Under the pieces are notes generated by a model that worked only from the letters and a program-made list of their open reading frames with translations, searched no databases and was not told the origin of the DNA. A stretch of 5,532 nt of DNA from an uncultured Kordia sp. (GTDB taxonomy: Bacteria; Bacteroidota; Bacteroidia; Flavobacteriales; Flavobacteriaceae), in assembly GCA_913054565.1 (NCBI GenBank), contig CAJXHW010000137.1:1-5532 (forward strand), in the 5' to 3' direction. Made by a program: the position numbers and the translations under genes. Below, piece by piece: positions 1 through 5,528 of this stretch (position 1 is the stretch's first letter; each line of letters opens with the position of its first letter).

Positions 1-655
1 CTGTTACTTTTTGTAAATAATCTGAGTTTATAGAAATATCTTGATAACCTGATATTATATATTTTGGGGTTTCTGTTTTAATGAAATAATCATATTCATT
101 TGAGAAATTCCCATTTGCGGCATCAGTAGCAATTGCCTTTCTTACCAAAGGATTTGATTTTTTAAAATCTGACATTATTTGAGTGCAAGCCTCTTTGTTA
201 TTAACGATAGCATTGATTGTAGTTTCAATTTCACGCTGGTTAGGCTCTTCTTTAAAAAAAGTTTGTAACTCTTCAACAGGTAAAAATCCCTCATCAAAAT
301 TTAAAGGCTTTTTAAGAGGTGGCGTACCAAAAATAACTAACCCTTTTAAGTTTGTTACTTGTGATGCAATTTCTATTGCTATATGACCGCCTAAAGAATT
401 TCCAACTAATAGAACATCACCTTCAACATGCTCTAGCTGCTTAAGGATATCTTTTTTATACGCTACAATTGAAAAATGTTCTTCTTGATTAAGATGTTCA
501 GGTTGGTTATTTCCATGACCTAATAAATCGATGGCTATTTTATGATATGGAATCAAATCAGATTCTGTAGTTGCCTTAAATATTTCTGAAGAGGAAGAAT
601 TACCGTGAATGAATACAATAGTCCCTTTATGTTGTTTAGTTAAGTTTTGTTTCAT
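1..655 (-). CDS. Alpha/beta-hydrolase fold protein, 3' end cut off by window edge
   Basis: I read this frame directly from the minus strand. It starts at the ATG at 655-653 and stays open for 218 codons to the window edge, so the C-terminus is missing. The start suits the family, because only about ten residues precede the first core strand (GTIVFIHGN, 11-19), whose HG forms the usual oxyanion-hole region. The nucleophile elbow G-N-S-L-G-G places the catalytic serine at 87. The segment SGYQD (202-206) provides the likely acid, Asp206. The catalytic histidine should lie just beyond the window, so a typical total of roughly 250 residues is expected. No signal peptide or membrane span is visible, so it is probably a cytoplasmic serine esterase or hydrolase. 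The substrate cannot be told from sequence. It is transcribed divergently from the membrane hydroxylase gene, and nothing ties it functionally to the sulfur genes further right. Confidence 0.9.
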   Translation of the reverse strand, partial: MKQNLTKQHKGTIVFIHGNSSSSEIFKATTESDLIPYHKIAIDLLGHGNNQPEHLNQEEHFSIVAYKKDILKQLEHVEGDVLLVGNSLGGHIAIEIASQVTNLKGLVIFGTPPLKKPLNFDEGFLPVEELQTFFKEEPNQREIETTINAIVNNKEACTQIMSDFKKSNPLVRKAIATDAANGNFSNEYDYFIKTETPKYIISGYQDISINSDYLQKVT

Positions 656-711
656 TACTTAAATATATGATTTTATATTTAAATTGTAAAACAAGACTTA
701 TATTTACACGA
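656..711. promoter_or_regulatory. Divergent intergenic promoter region
   Basis: These 56 very AT-rich bases must hold the promoters of both the leftward hydrolase and the rightward membrane hydroxylase. On the plus strand TATATTTA at 699-706 is a one-mismatch copy of the Bacteroidota -7 box TAnnTTTG, and it lies almost against the ATG at 712. On the minus strand another TATATTTA (669-662 region) lies close to the hydrolase start. Neither has a good TTTG -33 partner, and one-mismatch hits are expected by chance in such AT-rich DNA. The location of the promoters is therefore inferred from gene orientation rather than from strong motifs. Confidence 0.4.
659..682. repeat. 9-bp inverted repeat in the divergent intergenic region
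   Basis: The arms TTAAATATA (659-667) and TATATTTAA (674-682) are exact reverse complements separated by six bases (TGATTT). The repeat begins four bases upstream of the hydrolase start codon. It could be an operator shared by the two divergent genes. The arms are made only of A and T, so chance is a serious alternative, and no regulator gene is present in the window. Confidence 0.4.
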
Positions 712-1587
712 ATGAATACGTATAGCGAAGCATTTATAAAAGCATTTATAGGAAGTGTAAATTGGACATGGAAATCAATTGTATTTGATGTACCTTGGTA
801 TACCAATTTCTTTTGGGGGCTAACATTAATCTCTCTTGTAGTTTGGGCTTTGGAAGTATTATTTCCTTGGCGAAAAAGTCAGTCGGTATTTAGAAAGGGT
901 TTCTGGATAGATGCATTTTATATGTATTTTAATTTCTTTGTATTCTCAATTGTTATTAGCGGATTTTATAAAGTAATAGGGCTTTTATTGTCAGACTTAG
1001 GTTTTAGTAAAACCAGCTTGTCAATTATAGATATTACTAGTTTTCCAAATTGGTTACAATTGGTAGTGTTTTTTATTGTATTAGATTTTGTGCAATGGTT
1101 TACGCACGTATTACTACATAAATATAATTTTTTATGGCGATTCCATCAAGTGCATCATTCCGTAAAAGAAATGGGATTTGCAGCACATTTGCGTTACCAT
1201 TGGATGGAAAATATTTTATATAAACCGCTAAAAACCTTAGGTGTTTTAGTGCTTGGAGGTTTTGAGCCAGAGCAAGCATTCATTGTACATTTTATAGCAA
1301 TAAGTATAGGGCATTTGAATCATGCGAATATTAAAATTACTTGGGGGTCTTTAAAATATGTGTTCAATAATTCCGTAATGCATTTGTATCATCATGCACA
1401 AGTATTACCAGGAAACAGACGCAAGGGCGTAAATTTTGGAATAAGTTTAAGTGTGTGGGATTATATTCTTAAAACAAATTATATTCCAGAATCATCAGGA
1501 ACACTTCCTTTGGGTTGGGAGCAAGATGAGAAGTTTCCGAAGAGTTTTTTGAAACAACTTTTTGTAGGGTTTACTAAACAAAAATAG
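712..1587 (+). CDS. Membrane fatty-acid hydroxylase / sterol desaturase family protein
   Basis: This is a 291-residue integral membrane protein of the FA_hydroxylase superfamily, non-haem di-iron enzymes that hydroxylate or desaturate lipids using O2. Hydrophobic segments lie near residues 33-51, 66-93 and 114-131, with a further one near 184-203. The histidine clusters are in the family order: H-x3-H (132-136), H-x2-H-H (145-149), extra histidines at 159 and 163, H-x2-H (201-204) and H-x2-H-H (224-228). These are the expected iron ligands. I chose the ATG at 712 over an in-frame ATG at 667. The 15 extra residues of the longer form come from the AT-rich intergenic repeat and add no family feature. 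The natural substrate (sterol, carotenoid, fatty acid or other lipid) cannot be decided. The gene is monocistronic and ends two bases from the convergent methyltransferase stop. Confidence 0.9.
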   Translation: MNTYSEAFIKAFIGSVNWTWKSIVFDVPWYTNFFWGLTLISLVVWALEVLFPWRKSQSVFRKGFWIDAFYMYFNFFVFSIVISGFYKVIGLLLSDLGFSKTSLSIIDITSFPNWLQLVVFFIVLDFVQWFTHVLLHKYNFLWRFHQVHHSVKEMGFAAHLRYHWMENILYKPLKTLGVLVLGGFEPEQAFIVHFIAISIGHLNHANIKITWGSLKYVFNNSVMHLYHHAQVLPGNRRKGVNFGISLSVWDYILKTNYIPESSGTLPLGWEQDEKFPKSFLKQLFVGFTKQK

Positions 1588-1589
1588 TA

Positions 1590-2186
1590 TTAGTTTTTTT
1601 CTAACTTGATAAACACTTCTCGGTTAGCTCTATTTGGGATTGAGTTATAACACTTCTCAAAAATAGCTAGTGAATAAAATGGTTTAAGAAGAGAAATATA
1701 CTCTTCAGAACTACCTCCAAAAGGCGGTTTGTCGGTGTTTAATGCATCATCAAATAATACGCCCACTAGTTTTCCATTAGATTTTAAAAGACGATGCGTT
1801 TGAGTAGCATAGTTGTTACGTAATTGAGGTGGTATGGCAGAAAAAAAAGTTTGTTCTAAAATTATTTCAAAACTTAAATTTGGATGTAAATTATGTAATT
1901 CAAAAAAATCAGCTTGAATAAAATGCTCCTTTGGAAAAGTAGCAACCCTTGTTTTAATGTTGCCTAAAGGTGTTTCTGAAAAATCAACAACATATACATT
2001 TTTAAATCCGAGTTGATGCAAGTATTCTGCTTCATAAGAATTTCCGCCACCAGGAATTAGAATATGTAAATCTTTGTCTGTTAATTGGTCTATATAAGTT
2101 TTTAATGGTGTAGAAATGTTACCAATATCCCAAGCTATATCATTTTCCTGATATTTATTCTCCCAAAAAGTAACATCCTGTTTCAT
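1590..2186 (-). CDS. TPMT-like SAM-dependent (thiol-type) methyltransferase
   Basis: This 198-residue class I methyltransferase resembles the thiopurine/thiol/halide methyltransferase group. Visible features are FWENKYQ (7-13) and AWD (18-20), typical of the family's N-terminal cap. The SAM-binding glycine loop LIPGGGNSYE spans 43-52, and the acidic end of strand 2 is VVDFS (66-70). An AD (92-93) follows, then EQTFFSAIPP (111-120) with the downstream R/Y helix, and PPFGGS (154-159). The start is the ATG at 2186-2184, which shares one base with the thioredoxin stop (TAATG) and suggests translational coupling. A longer in-frame start at 2249 would read 21 extra residues through the thioredoxin gene and lacks family resemblance. 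As the last gene of the reactive-sulfur cluster it may S-methylate sulfide, methanethiol or another small thiol. That role is inferred from family and context, and substrates in this family vary widely. Confidence 0.87.
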   Translation of the reverse strand: MKQDVTFWENKYQENDIAWDIGNISTPLKTYIDQLTDKDLHILIPGGGNSYEAEYLHQLGFKNVYVVDFSETPLGNIKTRVATFPKEHFIQADFFELHNLHPNLSFEIILEQTFFSAIPPQLRNNYATQTHRLLKSNGKLVGVLFDDALNTDKPPFGGSSEEYISLLKPFYSLAIFEKCYNSIPNRANREVFIKLEKN

Positions 2187-2482
2187 TATAAAATTGAATT
2201 TATCTGATTTAAAATAAGCTCTTTTGAAACCACGCCAGATTGCCTCCAAACTTGTTTTCCGTTTTTGTATAAGATTAAAGTAGGAACACCTCTAACATTC
2301 AGCTTAGTTGCCAAAACTTGGTTTTTATCAATGTCAATTTTTAAAACACTTGCAGTATCAGCAACCGAGTCTTTCACTTGTTTCAAGACAGGTGCTAATG
2401 CTTTACAAGGCCCGCACCATGTGGCATAAAAATCAATTAAAACGGGTTTATCTTGATTAATGATTTCTGAAAAACTACTCAT
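2186..2482 (-). CDS. Thioredoxin
   Basis: This is a compact 98-residue cytoplasmic thioredoxin with no signal peptide. The active site WCGPCK lies at 22-27 with redox cysteines 23 and 26. The buried acid is Asp17 in LIDFYATWC, and the cis-proline is Pro67 in RGVPTL, with the C-terminal KNGKQVWRQSG strand-turn typical of the fold. It would accept electrons from thioredoxin reductase and reduce disulfides. In this setting a likely job is reducing persulfides on rhodanese cysteines or polysulfides, releasing sulfide. The gene begins two bases after the HMA stop codon and its own TAA overlaps the methyltransferase ATG, so the three are almost certainly co-transcribed. It looks like a pathway-dedicated thioredoxin rather than necessarily the housekeeping copy, which cannot be judged from this window. 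Confidence 0.95.
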   Translation of the reverse strand: MSSFSEIINQDKPVLIDFYATWCGPCKALAPVLKQVKDSVADTASVLKIDIDKNQVLATKLNVRGVPTLILYKNGKQVWRQSGVVSKELILNQINSIL

Positions 2483-2484
2483 AG

Positions 2485-2757
2485 TTATGTATTATTTAAT
2501 CTCCCAGAAGCACAACTTACAAATGACTTGGCTTTTGATGTTAAGGAGTTTTTTTCTCCAACTTCTGGATAACCAATATCAGCTAATTTGTTTTTTACAG
2601 CAGTAATATCTTTGTCAGATTTGTATTTAAATGATACAGTGTCAGAATCATTATTAACTGTTACATCGCTAATGTTTTCTATTGCTGAAATTTTTGTAAT
2701 GATCGTGTTTGCACATCCACCACATTTCAGGTTTTGTATATTAATTATTGTATTCAT
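2485..2757 (-). CDS. Small HMA-domain protein with cysteine-containing C-terminal tail
   Basis: This 90-residue protein has a ferredoxin-like heavy-metal-associated domain over residues 1-66. The metal-binding loop is LKCGGCANTI, with cysteines 12 and 15 in the CxxC arrangement used for Cu(I) and other soft metals. The later half (VTVNNDSDTVSFKY, then LADIGYPE) fits the remaining strands and helix. Residues 67-90 form a tail beyond the normal domain end containing K75, K77, F79 and a third cysteine, C82. It could be a metallochaperone, a metal sensor or buffer, or a protein that carries persulfide on its cysteines. The setting between a rhodanese and a thioredoxin makes the last possibility worth considering. 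No P-type ATPase is adjacent. The ATG at 2757 is chosen because it directly precedes the first HMA strand. Confidence 0.88.
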   Translation of the reverse strand: MNTIINIQNLKCGGCANTIITKISAIENISDVTVNNDSDTVSFKYKSDKDITAVKNKLADIGYPEVGEKNSLTSKAKSFVSCASGRLNNT

Positions 2758-2819
2758 TTTTTCTAGTTTTAAGACATTAGGTTGGTCGTGTAAATGGTGC
2801 TAAACTAACGGTGTATTAT
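2758..2819 (-). other. 62-base intra-operon gap, no clear signal
   Basis: This is the largest gap within the run of five genes following the 4569-4576 promoter box; the others are 10 and 2 bases, plus one 1-base overlap. I found no exact TAnnTTTG box and no GC-rich hairpin followed by a U-tract on the minus strand. A weak near-match, TAGTTTAG, is present. An internal promoter or RNA processing site is possible but not shown, and read-through from the upstream promoter is the simplest reading. Confidence 0.35.
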
Positions 2820-3137
2820 TTAGTTTACTTGGTAAGTTTCCCCTGTCCATTCCATCATACCGCCCATAAGATTGTATGTAATTCCGAATCCGATTGAATC
2901 CATCACCTGGCAAGCCTGACCACTTCGTCCACCGCTTCTACAATAGATGTAATAGTTTTTACTTTTATCTAATTTTTCAATAGATTCCATGAACGCTTGA
3001 GGCTCCATGATGTTAATTAAAACAGCATTTTCAATAACACCTTCAGACCATTCGCTTGGTGTTCTAACATCAAGAATAACGTTGTTGTCATCAGCTGAAA
3101 TCAATTCATTCCACTCAGTTTGTGTGATATTTTTCAT
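2820..3137 (-). CDS. Single-domain rhodanese (sulfurtransferase)
   Basis: This is a 105-residue stand-alone rhodanese, a cytoplasmic carrier of sulfane sulfur as a cysteine persulfide. The family landmarks are present: ILDVRTPSEW (21-30, the CH2A-type motif), and the active-site loop CRSGGRS at 66-72 with catalytic Cys66. A typical C-terminal NLMGGMMEW (88-96 region) follows. A second cysteine, C76, lies ten residues after the catalytic one on the helix that follows the loop, and could form a resting disulfide or a trisulfide. The gene begins 10 bases after the stop of the persulfide dioxygenase fusion, so the two are surely in one transcript. It probably hands persulfide sulfur to, or takes it from, the fusion enzyme and thioredoxin. 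The exact donor and acceptor are inference. Confidence 0.94.
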   Translation of the reverse strand: MKNITQTEWNELISADDNNVILDVRTPSEWSEGVIENAVLINIMEPQAFMESIEKLDKSKNYYIYCRSGGRSGQACQVMDSIGFGITYNLMGGMMEWTGETYQVN

Positions 3138-3147
3138 AGGGATACTA

Positions 3148-4548
3148 TTATAATGTTGTTGGACAAACGAAGTCAGTTAGTGCGATATCTGTTTTTTTAA
3201 TAGCACCAAAACCACCTTTTACATCGGTTAAGTTATGAATACCTCTACTTTTTAAAATAGACGCTGCAATTACTGAACGGTAACCACCTGCGCAATGAAT
3301 GTAGATGTTGTCGTCTGATTTATAAGTGTCTAAATAATCATTGATAGCACTTAATGGTGTGTGAATGGCGTTTTCAATGTGCGTAGAACTGTATTCGCCA
3401 TCTTTTCTTACATCGCAAACCTTAGCATCTCCTTTTTCAGTGGCAAATTCTTCAGCACTAATTGAACGCAACGTATCAGTGTCTCGTCCATCGTTTTTCC
3501 ATGCATCAAAACTACCTTTTAAATAGCCAATGGTATTGTCAAAACCAACTCGTGATAAACGCGTGATGACTTCAGTTTCACGACCTTCTGGTGCAACCAA
3601 TAAAATAGGTTGTTTCACATCACCAATTAAAGCGCCAACCCATGGTGCAAATCCACCATCAATACCAATAAATATAGATTTTGGAATATGTCCTAAAACA
3701 AAATTATTTTGATGACGCACATCTAAAATTAATGCACCAGTATCATTTGCTTTTTCTTCAAATTCAGCAGGTGATAAACCTTGTGTGCCACGTTTTATAA
3801 CGGCATCAATATCATCATAACCCTCCTTGTTCATTTTTACATTTGCAGGGAAATACTTTGGAGCTGGCATTAAACCATCTGTAACTTCGTTAATGAACTC
3901 ATCTTTAGTCATGTCGGCACGTAATGCATAATTAGTGCTTTTTTGGTCACCAATTGATCCTACAGTTTCTTTACTCATGTTTTTTCCACATGCAGAACCT
4001 GCTCCGTGCGCTGGATATACTATAACATCATCAGCTAGTGTCATTATTTTAGTTCGTAAACTATCAAATAAATAACCAGCCAAGTCACGTTCTGTAATAT
4101 CTCCTTTTTGTGCTAAATCTGGTCTACCAACATCTCCTAAAAATAAGGTATCACCGCTAAATATAGCATGGTTTTTTCCATTTGCATCTATTAATAAAAA
4201 TGTACTGCTTTCCATGGTGTGTCCAGGTGTGTGTAATACTTTTATTGTGATGTTTCCTAACTTGAATTCTTGATTATCTGTAGCTGTAATAGCATCAAAT
4301 GATGTTTTTGCATTTGGACCAAACACAATATTTGCACCAGTTTTTTTAGCTAAAGTAACGTGACCACTTACAAAATCGGCATGAAAATGAGTCTCAAAAA
4401 TATACTTGATTTTTGCATTGTCTGAGTTTGCACGATCAATATATGGTTGCACTTCTCGTAATGGATCAATAATAGCAACTTCACCATTACTTTCAATATA
4501 GTAAGCACCCTGTGCTAAACATCCGGTATATATTTGTTCAATATTCAT
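3148..4548 (-). CDS. CstB-like persulfide dioxygenase with two rhodanese-type domains
   Basis: This 466-residue protein has three parts. Residues 1-240 are a metallo-beta-lactamase fold of the ETHE1/persulfide dioxygenase type, with THFHAD (53-58), TPGH (107-110), SGD (131-133) and PAHGAGSACG (179-188). By analogy with ETHE1, His54, His110 and Asp133 should bind one Fe(II). Phe59 sits where glyoxalase II has a histidine, which argues for a mononuclear dioxygenase. Cys187 matches the cysteine-bearing GxGSxCG loop of this family. Residues about 257-358 are a rhodanese-like domain whose active loop reads VAPEGRETE (318-326), without the catalytic cysteine. Residues about 363-455 are an intact rhodanese with CAGGYRS and Cys419. 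The tail carries Cys462. The expected reaction is oxidation of thiol persulfides to sulfite, then thiosulfate formation by the C-terminal domain. It is the first gene after a strong promoter box and the centre of the cluster. Confidence 0.94.
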   Translation of the reverse strand: MNIEQIYTGCLAQGAYYIESNGEVAIIDPLREVQPYIDRANSDNAKIKYIFETHFHADFVSGHVTLAKKTGANIVFGPNAKTSFDAITATDNQEFKLGNITIKVLHTPGHTMESSTFLLIDANGKNHAIFSGDTLFLGDVGRPDLAQKGDITERDLAGYLFDSLRTKIMTLADDVIVYPAHGAGSACGKNMSKETVGSIGDQKSTNYALRADMTKDEFINEVTDGLMPAPKYFPANVKMNKEGYDDIDAVIKRGTQGLSPAEFEEKANDTGALILDVRHQNNFVLGHIPKSIFIGIDGGFAPWVGALIGDVKQPILLVAPEGRETEVITRLSRVGFDNTIGYLKGSFDAWKNDGRDTDTLRSISAEEFATEKGDAKVCDVRKDGEYSSTHIENAIHTPLSAINDYLDTYKSDDNIYIHCAGGYRSVIAASILKSRGIHNLTDVKGGFGAIKKTDIALTDFVCPTTL

Positions 4549-4568
4549 ATTGTCTTAATTTTATGTGT

Positions 4569-4576
4569 CAAAGATA
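4569..4576 (-). promoter_or_regulatory. Bacteroidota -7 promoter box for the persulfide dioxygenase operon
   Basis: On the minus strand these bases read TATCTTTG, a perfect match to the TAnnTTTG -7 consensus of Bacteroidota housekeeping promoters. The box lies 20 bases upstream of the ATG at 4548, which would give a short leader of about 15-18 bases. There is no TTTG/TTG -33 element at the usual distance, suggesting help from an activator. A promoter here means the five genes from the fusion to the methyltransferase can be transcribed independently of the exporter gene. Confidence 0.65.
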
Positions 4577-4598
4577 GAAATTGTTGTCAGTTTTTACA

Positions 4599-4612
4599 GT
4601 AACTCTTGTTAC
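4599..4612. promoter_or_regulatory. GTAAC-N4-GTTAC palindrome, candidate CRP/FNR-type operator
   Basis: Two exact 5-bp inverted half-sites (4599-4603 and 4608-4612) are separated by four bases, giving the 14-bp geometry used by CRP/FNR-family dimers. Exactly 22 bases separate the site from the -7 box at 4569-4576, which puts its centre close to -41 from the expected start of transcription. That is the position where class II activators touch RNA polymerase. A further half-site-like GTAA follows on the minus strand. The regulator is not encoded in the window, and its identity is inferred only from the geometry. Confidence 0.5.
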
Positions 4613-4626
4613 AATACTCTGTGGTT

Positions 4627-5436
4627 TTATTGCTTTACAAAGAATTCCATATAAAAAATGAAAGCTGACATGACAAAAATAAAGTAGCCAAACCCTTTTT
4701 TTAATTTCTTTCCATCAATAAAGTTACTGAAATAGCTGCCAATAAAAATACCGATAAACGACAATAATGTAAAGTTGAAAAGAAATGACCAATTTATATC
4801 CATAGTTAAAGCATCTCCTAAGAAGAACCCTGATAACGATTTAAAAGCAATGATAATTAATGATGTACCAATGGCAACTTTCATTTCAGTTTTTGCAAGT
4901 ATGACTAGTGCAGGAATAATTAAAAAACCACCACCAGCACCAATTAACCCTGTTAATGCACCAACTAGGATACCTTCAAGAAGGATTAATGGGTAGTTGT
5001 AAGTTATTTTCTCAGTTGTTTTTTGACTCTGTTTTCGGTCTTTTAACATTGATATTCCTGCTGGGATCATTAGTATAGAAAATAGTCCTAACATTCCCAT
5101 TCTTCGGGTAAATTCAAAATCAGCTATTGTAAAAAGGACATCTGGTAGAGCAGGCACTATAAAACGTCTAACGACGGTAACCCCAAGTATGGCTGGTAAT
5201 CCAAAAACAAAAGCAGTTCGCCAATCTACATAGCCTTTGTAGTGTTGTTTAATTCCACCTACTAGGGAGCTTGCTCCTACAATAAATAAAGAATAAGCTG
5301 TAGCAATTTTTTCATTTACAGAAAATAAATAAGTGAGAACGGGTACAGCAAGAATAGATCCTCCACCGCCAATTAACCCGAGACTGACTCCGATAATTAA
5401 TGCGCTAAAATACCCAAATATATCAATTAATGCCAT
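4627..5436 (-). CDS. TauE/SafE-family membrane anion exporter
   Basis: This 269-residue inner-membrane protein has about seven or eight hydrophobic segments and the internal duplication of the TauE/SafE family. The first half carries GLIGGGGSILAVP (20-32), and the second carries the matching GLIGAGGGFLIIP (163-175). The charged linker KDRKQSQKTTEK (132-143) separates the halves. Family members move sulfite, sulfoacetate, thiosulfate or related organosulfonates, usually outward. Next to a persulfide dioxygenase the natural cargo would be sulfite or thiosulfate, as proposed for the tauE gene of the staphylococcal cst locus. The start at 5436 gives a short N-terminus directly before the first membrane span. 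The next gene in the same direction begins 78 bases after its stop and has its own promoter box, so the exporter may be a separate or read-through transcript. Confidence 0.92.
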   Translation of the reverse strand: MALIDIFGYFSALIIGVSLGLIGGGGSILAVPVLTYLFSVNEKIATAYSLFIVGASSLVGGIKQHYKGYVDWRTAFVFGLPAILGVTVVRRFIVPALPDVLFTIADFEFTRRMGMLGLFSILMIPAGISMLKDRKQSQKTTEKITYNYPLILLEGILVGALTGLIGAGGGFLIIPALVILAKTEMKVAIGTSLIIIAFKSLSGFFLGDALTMDINWSFLFNFTLLSFIGIFIGSYFSNFIDGKKLKKGFGYFIFVMSAFIFYMEFFVKQ

Positions 5437-5480
5437 TAGTGTTGTGTGTTATAATGTGATTATTTTTATGCTGTTTCTAT

Positions 5481-5500
5481 TCAAAATAATTTTATTTTGA
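5481..5500. repeat. 20-bp near-perfect palindrome upstream of the exporter gene
   Basis: The arms TCAAAATAA (5481-5489) and TTATTTTGA (5492-5500) are exact reverse complements with a two-base centre (TT). The palindrome ends 45 bases before the exporter start codon. A two-base loop is too tight for a good RNA hairpin without unpairing the inner bases, so a protein-binding site is more plausible than a terminator. AT-richness makes a chance origin possible. Confidence 0.5.
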
Positions 5501-5501
5501 T

Positions 5502-5528
5502 TTTCTAGTTTCTTCAAAAGTCTAGAAA
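5502..5528. repeat. 7-bp inverted repeat at the right edge
   Basis: TTTCTAG (5502-5508) and CTAGAAA (5522-5528) are exact reverse complements around a 13-base loop. It starts one base after the 20-bp palindrome. The stem is AT-rich and has no U-tract that would mark a standard terminator. It could be a regulatory site or the 3' end of an unseen upstream gene's transcript. Confidence 0.35.

Noticed and set aside
183..386. 67-codon open frame on the plus strand
   Set aside because: It lies wholly inside the minus-strand alpha/beta-hydrolase, whose frame has clear family motifs; the plus-strand product resembles nothing known.
667..711. Upstream ATG at 667 giving a 306-residue membrane hydroxylase
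   Set aside because: The 15 added residues derive from the intergenic inverted repeat and promoter-like DNA and add no family feature; the ATG at 712 leaves room for a promoter.
1593..1600. T-run after the hydroxylase stop as an intrinsic terminator
   Set aside because: Only a 4-bp TTAG/CTAA stem surrounds it and the run forms the loop rather than following a stable hairpin.
2187..2249. Extended 219-residue form of the methyltransferase
   Set aside because: The extension reads the thioredoxin C-terminal region in another frame; the FW/AWD family start fits the ATG at 2186.
2588..2803. 71-codon plus-strand open frame
   Set aside because: It is antisense to the HMA gene, which has a clear CxxC loop and correct fold landmarks.
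3530..3712. 60-codon plus-strand open frame
   Set aside because: It is antisense to the middle rhodanese-like domain of the fusion gene and has no recognisable feature.
3840..4548. Reading the metallo-hydrolase domain as glyoxalase II or a beta-lactamase
   Set aside because: The second-metal histidine after HxHxD is replaced by Phe59, the family GxGSxCG cysteine loop is present, and the fused rhodanese domains fit a persulfide dioxygenase.
4599..4612. The GTAAC/GTTAC repeat as a terminator hairpin for the exporter gene
   Set aside because: The stem is only five base pairs with two G-C pairs and no T-tract follows on the minus strand; its spacing to the promoter box fits an operator better.
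4775..4996. 73-codon plus-strand open frame
   Set aside because: It is antisense to the second half of the exporter, including the conserved glycine-rich segment.
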